The notes beneath the pieces were generated by a model, which saw only the letters and a list, made by a program, of their open reading frames with translations, had not been told where the DNA came from and searched no databases. Positions 27,294 to 35,748 of a stretch of 64,000 nucleotides of DNA are shown piece by piece; the first letter of the stretch is position 1, and each line of letters opens with the position of its first letter. The translations under genes were made by a program, and so were the position numbers. Location of the stretch: the NCBI GenBank assembly GCA_036337715.1, contig JAYZDS010000005.1:124001-188000 (forward strand), written 5' to 3'. The stretch comes from JAURNZ01 sp036337715. GTDB taxonomy: Bacteria; Pseudomonadota; Gammaproteobacteria; Comchoanobacterales; Comchoanobacteraceae.

Positions 27294-28870
27294 TAGACAG
27301 CTTCCTCGAAGGCATCTCTACCTGTTAACTTTTCAACTTGCTCAATGTCGCTGTATGCATGAAAAACACCCGCCACTTCTTGCGTTGTTTCATGACCCTT
27401 CCCAGCAATGACAACAATATCATCTGCGTTTGCTTGTTTGATGGCTTTAGCAATGGCAATGGCTCGGTCATGTTCAATTTCATAAACTGTATTTTGAGAT
27501 ATACCTGAAATAATGTCTTCAAGAATTAAATCAGGGTTTTCAAATCTTGGGTTGTCGTTCGTTAACATGACAAAGTCTGCATACTTATCAGCAACCTGCC
27601 CCATTAGCATTCGTTTGCCCTTGTCTCGATCACCACCACAACCGAAAACAACTTTAAGCTCACCCTGACAATGATGTTTAAGCAGTGATAATATTTTACC
27701 TAAGGCATCAGGTGTATGCGCATAATCAACAAAGATATTTGGAGAAAAATCAGAATATTTAAATCGTTGCATCCTTCCTGGTGCGCCTTGGCATTCCGCT
27801 AAAGCGTCAATTGCATCTTGAAAAGGCACTTCATGTACACACATGCTGGCTAGACAAGCAAGTATATTATATATATTAAATTTTCCGATTAACTTAGTTG
27901 AAATCTCACCAATACCCCAGGGTGAATGAACAGTAAATGTACTACCATCAAGATTGCTTTCAACTTGGTGTGCAACAACAACACTTCGGTTGTCCAGGTA
28001 TTTTTTATCAAGACTGTATCCGATGACATTTTTTTCAGCACTATAACGAATAAATAACTCTTTTCCACTTTGATCGTCGATATTCACAATGACATTATTG
28101 AGAAAAGGTTTCGCAAATAGTTTTGATTTGGCCTCACAATATTTCTCAAAAGATTCGTGATAATCAAGATGATCACGACTGATATTTGTCAATATAGCAG
28201 TATCAAAAATACATCCATTAACCCTATTCTGGTCTAACCCGATGGAAGACACTTCCATAATAACATTTTCATAACCACTACTTTGCATATTAGCTATGGC
28301 TTTTTGGACTTCAGCAGCATCTGGAGTAGTATGAGAAACTGAATTTTTAGAGGATTTCACATCTATGCCTTTCGACATAGCATCCTCTTCACTTTCTGAT
28401 GCCGTGACACCGAGTGTACCGATCGACCCGGTTTTCTTATGTAAGCGATTCATTGCAGATTGAAAAATTTGAGTGACAGAACTTTTACCATTAGTGCCGG
28501 TAACACCAATCAAAGAAACTTTACGTGATGGATCAAGATAGAATCTAGATACAAAAACACCATACAAGTTCTGTAGATTTAAAACATATAAAACAGGCAA
28601 TGTTCTATCGCCAATATACCGCAGCTGAATATCATCCTTCCCAGAAGGGCTTTCCATCATAACAGCAGATGCACCATTTTTAACAGCATCTTCAATGTAA
28701 TCTCTACCATCTTGGTGCACACCAGGGTATGCAACAAATACAAATCCGCTTTTTACTTGTCTTGAATCACTTGTTAGACCATACACAGGTACATCCATTG
28801 TTACCTTGCAATCTATGAGTGATCTTATTAATTGTGAAAGCATTAAATAATAAGGAAAATTTCCGGACAT
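27293..28870 (-). CDS. murE: UDP-MurNAc-tripeptide synthetase (meso-DAP type)
   Basis: Cytoplasmic ligase adding the third residue of the stem peptide. The ATP loop GVTGTNGKSS and a DNPRFENP block are seen; DNPR marks the meso-diaminopimelate-adding type, so the cell wall is of the ordinary Gram-negative kind. 525 residues, near normal. The ATG at 28870 lies 12 bases after GAGGAG. It is 18 bases after ftsI and one base overlapped with mraY. Confidence 0.95.
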   Translation of the reverse strand: MSGNFPYYLMLSQLIRSLIDCKVTMDVPVYGLTSDSRQVKSGFVFVAYPGVHQDGRDYIEDAVKNGASAVMMESPSGKDDIQLRYIGDRTLPVLYVLNLQNLYGVFVSRFYLDPSRKVSLIGVTGTNGKSSVTQIFQSAMNRLHKKTGSIGTLGVTASESEEDAMSKGIDVKSSKNSVSHTTPDAAEVQKAIANMQSSGYENVIMEVSSIGLDQNRVNGCIFDTAILTNISRDHLDYHESFEKYCEAKSKLFAKPFLNNVIVNIDDQSGKELFIRYSAEKNVIGYSLDKKYLDNRSVVVAHQVESNLDGSTFTVHSPWGIGEISTKLIGKFNIYNILACLASMCVHEVPFQDAIDALAECQGAPGRMQRFKYSDFSPNIFVDYAHTPDALGKILSLLKHHCQGELKVVFGCGGDRDKGKRMLMGQVADKYADFVMLTNDNPRFENPDLILEDIISGISQNTVYEIEHDRAIAIAKAIKQANADDIVVIAGKGHETTQEVAGVFHAYSDIEQVEKLTGRDAFEEAV

Positions 28871-28888
28871 TGATGTTATTAGCTCCTC

Positions 28889-30523
28889 TTACTTCTCATA
28901 ACCTAACGCTGCCGACATCATTTGTGCAAATACAGGTGCAGCAGCAATTCCCCCGTATCTGTAAGCATAATCTGGTTCCTTTAAAACAACCGCCACAATA
29001 TATTGTGGCTTCTCAGCAGGCGCAAAACCTACAAAAGAAGACAAATGCTTCGAATGGTCGTAACCATTTTTACCAACTAGGTATGAAGTTCCAGTTTTAC
29101 CAGCCACGTTAATACCATTAAGGGTTGCTTTTTGACCTGTGCCACCATTTTTTGCAACAGACAATAACATACGACTTATTGCCTTTGCGACTGGTGTACT
29201 AATCACTCTATAAGGTGCTTCTTTAGCACTGTTCATTTCTATAGAGGAGGCCACAAAAACTCCGTCATTTGCAAGCACTGAAAACGCTTGGGCTAACTGA
29301 AGTGTATTCACTCCAATACCATATCCAAATGATAACGTAGATAACGCAAAAAGGCTATCATAATTTGCATGACAAACACCATTTATTTCTCCTGGTAGTT
29401 CATTCAATGTCTTACGACAAAAACCATATTTTGGAAGCATATCTACAAAATCAAATGAGGGTTCTTTGGTCATCATTTTAGCAACAGCAACATTACTAGA
29501 CTTTTGAATAACTTGCTGCATATTAATAGGCTCTTTACTAACATGAACATCTTTAACGATGTGTCCGTCATCCATTCTTAAAAACCCTTTCGTTGCGTCA
29601 ACGGTATCATCTTCAGACCAAGCTTTGGTTTCAAGCAGGTGTGCCATAGCAAAAGGTTTCATTGTTGAACCAGGCTCAAACATATCAGCAACAACTCGAT
29701 TTCTAATGTTTTCAACCGCTAACTTGTTTCGACTGTTAGGGTCAAAGGTAGGCCAATTCACCATGGCTTTTATCTCACCACTTTCAACATGAATGATAAC
29801 AGCCATAGCAGATTTTGCATTCGATTTTTCGACTGCTTCTAATAACGCTTTATGTGCTTGAATTTGCAGTACAGAATCAATCGTCAATGAAACATTATGA
29901 CCTGAAATTGGCTTTTTCTCTGTGATGTACTTAACGATATGACCATGTCGATCTTTTAACACTTGTTTATAACCATTAGTACCAACCAAGGTCTTATCAA
30001 AAGCAAGCTCAATCCCATCTATACCAATCAATTCGTCATCGACCAACCCTATTACTGTTGATGCTGCATCTCCCAGCGGATAAATACGATTTAGAATCGT
30101 ATCAACATGAATGGTTTTATTATCTATATCAGCAATACGATCAGCAACGGGTTTTGAAACACCTTTGGCTAATAAAACATAACGCTTTTCTAACTGATTA
30201 ATTTTTTTCATCAAAGCTACTTCATCAAGATTAATTATATTTACTAATTGCTCTATTTGATTGGATGATGCTTCAAACTCAACAGGATCAATCCATACCT
30301 GATACGTTGTGGTTGTACCCGCAAGCAAATGGCCATTTCTGTCAAGTATGTCACCCCTATCAGCTTGCATAGGAATCGTTCTTTTATAGACCTGATTGGA
30401 ACTTAATTTGATTGAATCATCTGCATCATTGACAACACGAAACAAAGATATAGATACATATAACAATGTAACTAAATTAAAAAAAACTATTAAATAATAT
30501 CGCCACAGGCAATTTGATTTCAC
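28889..30523 (-). CDS. ftsI: septal penicillin-binding protein 3
   Basis: Class B transpeptidase cross-linking septal peptidoglycan, anchored by one N-terminal membrane segment (about 8-28). Active-site motifs are intact: STMK (Ser286 to Lys289), SSN (342-344) and KTG (476-478). The N-terminal dimerisation block RGDILDRNG is also present. It starts with GTG, overlapping the ftsL stop (GTGA). Normal length for the family (544 aa). Confidence 0.95.
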   Translation of the reverse strand: MKSNCLWRYYLIVFFNLVTLLYVSISLFRVVNDADDSIKLSSNQVYKRTIPMQADRGDILDRNGHLLAGTTTTYQVWIDPVEFEASSNQIEQLVNIINLDEVALMKKINQLEKRYVLLAKGVSKPVADRIADIDNKTIHVDTILNRIYPLGDAASTVIGLVDDELIGIDGIELAFDKTLVGTNGYKQVLKDRHGHIVKYITEKKPISGHNVSLTIDSVLQIQAHKALLEAVEKSNAKSAMAVIIHVESGEIKAMVNWPTFDPNSRNKLAVENIRNRVVADMFEPGSTMKPFAMAHLLETKAWSEDDTVDATKGFLRMDDGHIVKDVHVSKEPINMQQVIQKSSNVAVAKMMTKEPSFDFVDMLPKYGFCRKTLNELPGEINGVCHANYDSLFALSTLSFGYGIGVNTLQLAQAFSVLANDGVFVASSIEMNSAKEAPYRVISTPVAKAISRMLLSVAKNGGTGQKATLNGINVAGKTGTSYLVGKNGYDHSKHLSSFVGFAPAEKPQYIVAVVLKEPDYAYRYGGIAAAPVFAQMMSAALGYEK

Positions 30524-30825
30524 TTATCAGACCAATCTTGTAATTTATTTATTAATTCAATTTTCTTAATATCTGAAGGTTCTAAGTGAACTTGTTGATC
30601 TTCTGAGTTATCTACATAAAGCTTATCCAAATTAACTTCAAGCGTTTTCTTTTCATGATTTAGATTTCTTTTTAGATAAGTTAATTTAGAGTATTCATCG
30701 TTAACGTAGTTATTTAACAACATTAAGTCCATTGATTTATTAAAAATCAGCAAAGAAAAAACACCAATAATGAATAACATTAGCGGTGATGAAAACTGTT
30801 GGTTTGAATGGCTTTGAAAAATCAT
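30520..30825 (-). CDS. ftsL: cell division protein FtsL
   Basis: Small bitopic divisome protein (101 aa): one membrane segment (about 14-33) followed by a leucine-containing coiled coil that pairs with FtsB. Sequence identity across this family is low, so the call rests on length, topology and position between rsmH and ftsI, with ATGA/GTGA overlaps on both sides. Confidence 0.9.
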   Translation of the reverse strand: MIFQSHSNQQFSSPLMLFIIGVFSLLIFNKSMDLMLLNNYVNDEYSKLTYLKRNLNHEKKTLEVNLDKLYVDNSEDQQVHLEPSDIKKIELINKLQDWSDK

Positions 30826-31769
30826 GATATCTTCTCCACAATACGCATCCAGGCGCTTCGAGCGCGTCGATTTTCCCTTCGTTCACCTGAGGAAACACCT
30901 TCACGCCCAATGCGCTTGAGCTGCGGGCTCTTACGTTGGGTCATAACGCTTGAATTAATATCCACATCCTCATTACCTGCTGTATTCTTTTTTATAAACG
31001 CTTTAATGATTTTGTGTTCTAAAGATTGAAAACTTATAAAAACAATTCGACCTTTTTGTTCCAGTAGCTTAATAATGTTTTGGAGAACTTTTTCAAGGTC
31101 AGATAATTCGTTATTGACAGCAATCCTGATGGCCTGAAATGTTCTTGTTGCAGGATTTTTATTTTTTTGGTAATATTTAAGATTATCTTGTATTAGTTTA
31201 ACCAACTGACTAGTACAACTAATTTTTTGGTTGGTGCGATTCTCGATGATCGCCTTAGCGATTCTAGACGAGTACTTCTCTTCACCGAAGTTTTTAAGCA
31301 CCTCTATAAGCTCGTCCTCGCTTATCGCATCCAACCACTCTTCTGCTGTAATTCCTTGTGTGTTATCCATTCTCATGTCCAAAGGGCCATCTTTGTCATG
31401 ACTAAATCCTCTTTCCCCATTATCCAATTGTGGTGAAGATACACCCAAATCAAATAAAATGCCATCCAATGGCATCATTTCGTGCTTGGGCACGATGATA
31501 TCCATATCAGCATAACTACCGTGGTGACAAATAAACCTGACGTCATTACCAAATTTTTTATTGGCAAATGCAACCGCCTCAGGATCCTTGTCGAAAGCGA
31601 GCAAACGTCCCTTTTCGCTCAACCTTTCCAATATTGCACTGCTATGTCCACCACGTCCAAATGTTGCATCAACATATCGGCCGTCAGGTTTTATATTTAA
31701 TGCAGTTATTGCCTCATCCAGCATCACTGAAATATGGCTTGACGTATTTTGCGTTTGCTTATTAATCAT
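30822..31769 (-). CDS. rsmH: 16S rRNA m4C1402 methyltransferase
   Basis: SAM-dependent N4 methylation of C1402 in 16S rRNA. The SAM loop DATFGRGGHS (34-43), FDLGVSSPQLD and RGFSHDKDGPLDMRM are diagnostic, as is the tail with SSGERRENRRARSA. 315 residues, full length. ATGA overlap with mraZ upstream and ftsL downstream, so it belongs to the mraZ operon. Confidence 0.97.
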   Translation of the reverse strand: MINKQTQNTSSHISVMLDEAITALNIKPDGRYVDATFGRGGHSSAILERLSEKGRLLAFDKDPEAVAFANKKFGNDVRFICHHGSYADMDIIVPKHEMMPLDGILFDLGVSSPQLDNGERGFSHDKDGPLDMRMDNTQGITAEEWLDAISEDELIEVLKNFGEEKYSSRIAKAIIENRTNQKISCTSQLVKLIQDNLKYYQKNKNPATRTFQAIRIAVNNELSDLEKVLQNIIKLLEQKGRIVFISFQSLEHKIIKAFIKKNTAGNEDVDINSSVMTQRKSPQLKRIGREGVSSGERRENRRARSAWMRIVEKIS

Positions 31770-32227
31770 AAAGCAATGTCATCCAACACGTTGTTCTGGG
31801 CATTTTCCGAACCATTTGTTTTTTGCTCGATCCACTCTTGTCTAACCTTAGACCACAATGTCTCAGACCAAATTTCAAACCGTTTGCCTTGACCAACTAA
31901 CATTATCTTTTTGACTAATTCGGCATGCTCTCTGAGCACAGCAGGCAATAATATGCGAGCTTGACTATCTAACTCACATTCAGTTGCATGCCCGAGCAGC
32001 AAACGCTGAATTCGTCTAGCAGCAGGATTAAATGTTGGTAACGCTTCTAGTTGTGACTCTATCACTGCCCATCTGGACATTGGATAGAGTTGCAAGCATG
32101 GGTCTTCAGTATCAATCGTAAGCACCATCGATTGACCCTTAAGCCCCTCACGATACTTGCTAGGAATCGTTATACGGCCTTTAGCATCTAAGTTAACTGC
32201 GCTGATTCCTCTAAAAACTTCCACCAC
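31766..32227 (-). CDS. mraZ: transcriptional regulator MraZ
   Basis: AbrB-like DNA-binding regulator of the division and cell-wall operon. Two MraZ repeats are recognisable by NLDAKGRITIPSKYR near the N terminus and ELDSQARILLPAVLREH in the second half, with a RRIQRLLLGHA block between. The start is a GTG at 32227 or the adjacent GTG at 32224; E. coli MraZ begins at the following FRG. The start codons lie inside the first of the direct repeats described next, consistent with autoregulation. Confidence 0.95.
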   Translation of the reverse strand: MVEVFRGISAVNLDAKGRITIPSKYREGLKGQSMVLTIDTEDPCLQLYPMSRWAVIESQLEALPTFNPAARRIQRLLLGHATECELDSQARILLPAVLREHAELVKKIMLVGQGKRFEIWSETLWSKVRQEWIEQKTNGSENAQNNVLDDIAL

Positions 32228-32249
32228 TTAATTCCACTTTTCTCCACTT
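32224..32249 (-). promoter_or_regulatory. Probable MraZ operator: three AAGTGG repeats
   Basis: On the minus strand AAGTGG occurs three times with an exact 10-base period (plus-strand CCACTT at 32224, 32234 and 32244), between the promoter and the mraZ start. Further copies lie at 32255 (CCACTA, imperfect) and 32276. E. coli MraZ binds TGGGN repeats with a 10-base period at the same place, so these are likely a lineage-specific form of the same operator. Confidence 0.6.
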
Positions 32250-32256
32250 ACCAACC

Positions 32257-32286
32257 ACTATAGTTTAACTATTCTCCACTTGTCAA
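32257..32286 (-). promoter_or_regulatory. Promoter of the mraZ division/cell-wall operon
   Basis: On the minus strand TTGACA (32286-32281) and TATAGT (32262-32257) are separated by 18 bases, close to the sigma-70 consensus. Transcription would start near 32250, directly at the repeat array. No other strong promoter is seen within the tightly overlapping operon. Confidence 0.75.
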
Positions 32287-32296
32287 ATAAAATTAG

Positions 32297-32333
32297 TAAA
32301 AAAACCATCTATTACTTTAAATAGATGGTTTTG
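32297..32333 (-). terminator. Rho-independent terminator after adk
   Basis: AAAACCATCTATT pairs with AATAGATGGTTTT across a six-base loop. On the minus strand it is followed by a T run, so it ends the adk transcript just upstream of the mraZ promoter. Confidence 0.85.
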
Positions 32334-32348
32334 ATTTTATTTATGGTT

Positions 32349-32993
32349 TTAAAGAATGGCTTTAAGCAAGTTGCCTTGAATTTGATCCACTGACTGAGAA
32401 GCGTCTAACGAAATGTATTTTAATTTATTTTCAATCATTTGAGACTGATAAAAATTGGTTAATGGACTGGTTTCTTTTTTAAATAATTGAAGACGTTTTA
32501 TTATAGATTCTGGTTGATCATCTGACCTTACAATGAGTGCTTCACCAGAAACATCATCTATACCGGGCTTTTGTGGTGGATTAAATTCTTTGTGATATAC
32601 CCTACCTGAACCTGGATGATATAATCGACCCGATAGACGCTTAACAATGTCATCATCATCAAGCTTAAACTCTATGACATAATCGATATTAATTCCCCTG
32701 CTTTGCAAGGTCTGTGCTTGACTGATTGTTCTTGGAAAGCCATCTAAAATATAACCGTTTTTGCAGTCGTCTTTAATAATTCTTTGATCAAGAATTTCAA
32801 CCATAAGATCATCAGGAATCAAATCACCTCTTGTGACAATGCTTTTTAAGCCTTTTGAAATATCAGATTCATCTCTAATAGCATCCCTTATAACCTGACC
32901 GGTTGATATGACTGGTATATTTACTTTACAACTTAGTAGAGTACCTTGGGTCCCTTTTCCAACACCAGGTGGTCCAATTAGAATAATCTTCAT
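32349..32993 (-). CDS. adk: adenylate kinase
   Basis: Interconverts ATP plus AMP and two ADP. The P-loop GPPGVGKGTQ (7-16), the DGFPRT block and a long LID of the Gram-negative type (GRLYHPGSGRVYHKEFNPP) without zinc cysteines are intact. 214 residues, the standard length. The ATG overlaps the stop of the upstream small membrane gene (TGATG), implying coupled translation with it. Confidence 0.96.
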   Translation of the reverse strand: MKIILIGPPGVGKGTQGTLLSCKVNIPVISTGQVIRDAIRDESDISKGLKSIVTRGDLIPDDLMVEILDQRIIKDDCKNGYILDGFPRTISQAQTLQSRGINIDYVIEFKLDDDDIVKRLSGRLYHPGSGRVYHKEFNPPQKPGIDDVSGEALIVRSDDQPESIIKRLQLFKKETSPLTNFYQSQMIENKLKYISLDASQSVDQIQGNLLKAIL

Positions 32994-33313
32994 CAGATAG
33001 ATGGCGGTGGAGGAAGAAAAGAGGCAAGCACAAGCACGACCCCAATGACCAAGAAAGTGACCACCCGAGACAAAGGTGGATTTACGGGATTTTTTCGATG
33101 CTCAACATACTGCACGATACCGCCCATTAACATTGCAATGCCTGATATTAAAAGCAACGTCAGCATAAACTGAACACCAAAATCGACGAAACTTTGAATA
33201 TTCTCCAAAGATGATTTAGGACTGGCTGATTGTTTTCCAGCATTCAAAAAAGCACTATTGTCTTCCGCAAAGCAACTCGAAGTAAACAATAAAATCAGTA
33301 AATTGTAAAACAT
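32993..33313 (-). CDS. small membrane protein resembling IcmD/DotP
   Basis: 106 residues: a cleavable-looking signal peptide (ending around CFA-ED, residue 16), a short polar segment, and two membrane segments (about 48-70 and 83-99). Between them is QYVEHRKNPVNPPLS. Legionella IcmD (DotP), a Dot/Icm type IVB secretion component, has the same size class, signal peptide, two hydrophobic segments and a G-x-[IV]-x-[FY]-x2-H-[KR]-x-N-P motif in the connecting loop; this is from memory. If correct, it is direct evidence for a Dot/Icm-like system. Alternatively it is an unrelated two-segment membrane protein. It is translationally coupled to adk, an unusual place for an icm gene. Confidence 0.5.
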   Translation of the reverse strand: MFYNLLILLFTSSCFAEDNSAFLNAGKQSASPKSSLENIQSFVDFGVQFMLTLLLISGIAMLMGGIVQYVEHRKNPVNPPLSRVVTFLVIGVVLVLASFLPPPPSI

Positions 33314-33351
33314 GATCTAAATAATAATTGTTTTAAGATAGTAGGTCAACA

Positions 33352-34590
33352 TTATAAATTTTCTGGGGGCCATAACTTTATCAATTCAATGCGATTTTTA
33401 CGCATACGTACAATTTCAACACGATAATTTGCAACTTTTAGGCATAAACTACCCTCTGGAATAATTTCAAGGGTTTCTAAAATTAGACCATTAATTGTAT
33501 TTGGCCCATCTTGCGGCAATGCCCAACCTAATGAGCGATTTAAATCTCTTATATTCATTGTGCCAAGCAACCAATAACTACCATCCTTATTTGGCTTTAA
33601 TTGATCTAGCTTTAGTACAGATGTATGTGCATACTCACCAACGATCTCTTCTATGATGTCTTCGATTGAAACCATCCCTTGGATTCGACCGAACTCATCG
33701 ACCACAATCGCAATATTATAATCTTGATTTCTAAAGTTAGTTAATTGATGCATTAACGATGTTCCTTCTGGGACATATTTTACATCACCTAAAATAGTCA
33801 AAAGCTTTTCTTTTGTTAATTCCGAGCCCATAGACACTTCAAATAACTTGCTAACAGATAACACACCTAATGGTTTATCGACCACACCATCATATACCAA
33901 CATGTGAAGTCTGTGCGCATGTGAAAGACGACTCATCACTTGATCCCATGACTTTGACACATCTACACCCATAATCGCCGTCCTAGGCAACATCACATCA
34001 CTAACATGAATATCATTAAGGTCAATCACACCCATAACCATTTCATGATTAACATCTGCCTGGCTGACGGATTTAATCACAGATTTAAGCTCCTCTTTCC
34101 CTAACTTCTCAGCCCAATTTGACGTTTGCCTTACTCCAAATAACCATAAAATACCTCTAGCTATATAGGCTAGGACAAAGACAACAGGCCCCATCACATA
34201 CAACATCCATGAAAGTGGTAATGCAGCCCACCTACACATAACTTCTGGATTTAAGGCAGCAAATGTTTTAGGCGTAATTTCTACGAAAACCAATACAATT
34301 ACAGTAAGTAGTACCGTTGCCATCATAATTCCAAAAGCATCAAAGTATTGGCTTGCAATCACTGTTGCTAGTGATGAAATAATAAGGTTAGCTGCGGTAT
34401 TACCCATTAAGATAATGCTTAATGTCTTATCTGGCTTCTTTAAAAGAGTCATAATTCTTTTTGCCGTCTTATCTCCTTGTTTTGCCGCGTGAGAGATACT
34501 GTAGCGATTAACACCCATTAAGCCCGTTTCAGAGGCCGAAAAAAAGGCTGATAAACACAAAAGCAAAACTAAAATTACAAAAAGAAACAA
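33352..34590 (-). CDS. CNNM/CorB-CorC-type membrane protein with CBS domains
   Basis: 412 residues: a DUF21/CNNM membrane domain (three to four segments, residues 1-170, with SASETGLMGVNR near the start), a pair of CBS domains (about 190-310), and a C-terminal CorC/HlyC domain (about 330-410). It resembles E. coli YfjD/CorB, linked to magnesium and cobalt efflux; substrate not provable here. In E. coli the equivalent gene also lies close to ffh, and here it is divergent from the gene before ffh. Reaction and substrate are inferred from the family. Confidence 0.85.
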   Translation of the reverse strand: MFLFVILVLLLCLSAFFSASETGLMGVNRYSISHAAKQGDKTAKRIMTLLKKPDKTLSIILMGNTAANLIISSLATVIASQYFDAFGIMMATVLLTVIVLVFVEITPKTFAALNPEVMCRWAALPLSWMLYVMGPVVFVLAYIARGILWLFGVRQTSNWAEKLGKEELKSVIKSVSQADVNHEMVMGVIDLNDIHVSDVMLPRTAIMGVDVSKSWDQVMSRLSHAHRLHMLVYDGVVDKPLGVLSVSKLFEVSMGSELTKEKLLTILGDVKYVPEGTSLMHQLTNFRNQDYNIAIVVDEFGRIQGMVSIEDIIEEIVGEYAHTSVLKLDQLKPNKDGSYWLLGTMNIRDLNRSLGWALPQDGPNTINGLILETLEIIPEGSLCLKVANYRVEIVRMRKNRIELIKLWPPENL

Positions 34591-34714
34591 CTTAAAAACC
34601 CCTTTAGCAAATACATTATAAATTATTAGTCATAATTATATACTATATATAGAAATTAAAAATAAAAATTTAATATTAGCGCTTAAAATTACATACTTTA
34701 TGTCAACTGAGTCC

Positions 34715-34742
34715 TTGATTCTTTTTGATTCACTGATATAAT
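34715..34742 (+). promoter_or_regulatory. Promoter of the adenosine-kinase-like gene and ffh
   Basis: TTGATT (34715-34720) and a perfect TATAAT (34737-34742) are separated by 16 bases. AGGTGAAG (34752-34759) then precedes the ATG at 34762. Confidence 0.7.
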
Positions 34743-34761
34743 CGGTATTTTAGGTGAAGTT

Positions 34762-35742
34762 ATGAGTCATTTTCGCATCCTTGGTTTTGGACATGCCATC
34801 GTCGATTTGCTTGCAAAAGCTTCCATGAATACCATCCATAAACACAGTATCAAACATGGCGGCATGACTTTAGTCGAACCATGTAATGTAACCAACCTTC
34901 TCAAAGACATTGAGATCAATATGCAAGCGCCAGGTGGCTCAACTGCAAATACGATACGCTATCTTGCAAACCTTGGACATCAAACTGGCTTCATAGGCGG
35001 TATTGGGGATGATGAAAACGGTGATTTCTTTCATCAATGTCTTAATAAATCAAGAATTCAAACGCCTGAGCGCTGTTTCATCAAAGCCACGAAGAATCAT
35101 TTTTCGGTTATTTGTATCACTCCTGAATCAGAACGATCTATGGCAACATTCATCAATGAAGAGTTATCAATACAAAACAGTATGATTCAAGATGAATGGA
35201 TTTCAGTAAGTGAATATATTTACGTTGAAGCCTATTTATGGAATCACAGTACCTCACGAAAAAACATACTGGCGATGTCACAAAAAGCAAAAGACTTAGG
35301 AAAAAAAATCATTTTAACTTTGGCAGACTCACTTTGCATAAAACAAAATCTTGCAGATTTAAAATCATTTTGCTTCGAAAAAGCATCTTTCGTTTTTGCA
35401 AATCATGAAGAAATCTGCACCTTAATGGAAACTACTCAAATCGATGAAGCAAAGTATAGATGTAAACAAATTAGCAATGTCACCTGGATAATCACAGAAG
35501 GTAAGCACGGCGCATGTGTTATAAGAGGGATGGAATATCTCCACCTACCAGCCGTCAGTGTTCCAAAAGTTATTGATAAAACAGGCGCAGGTGATTTTTT
35601 TGCTGGTGGTTTCATTCATGGACTACTGAATAATAAAAGTTTACTGGAATGCGGGATAAGTGGTTCAAAGGCTGCTGCCAAAGTCATCCAACAAATTGGT
35701 ACTCGACTACCCTTCAAAGTTAACAATTTAATTCAAAGGTAA
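34762..35742 (+). CDS. PfkB-family sugar/nucleoside kinase, adenosine-kinase-like
   Basis: Cytosolic ribokinase-fold kinase of 326 residues. PfkB motif 1 is seen around PGGSTANTIRYLANLG (56-71), and motif 2 as DKTGAGDFFAGGF with catalytic Asp278. Similar genes in Coxiella, Legionella and alphaproteobacteria are annotated as adenosine kinase; the substrate is not proved by sequence. A good promoter and AGGTGAAG ribosome site support the start. ffh follows after 6 bases. Confidence 0.85.
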   Translation: MSHFRILGFGHAIVDLLAKASMNTIHKHSIKHGGMTLVEPCNVTNLLKDIEINMQAPGGSTANTIRYLANLGHQTGFIGGIGDDENGDFFHQCLNKSRIQTPERCFIKATKNHFSVICITPESERSMATFINEELSIQNSMIQDEWISVSEYIYVEAYLWNHSTSRKNILAMSQKAKDLGKKIILTLADSLCIKQNLADLKSFCFEKASFVFANHEEICTLMETTQIDEAKYRCKQISNVTWIITEGKHGACVIRGMEYLHLPAVSVPKVIDKTGAGDFFAGGFIHGLLNNKSLLECGISGSKAAAKVIQQIGTRLPFKVNNLIQR

Positions 35743-35748
35743 TAACTT

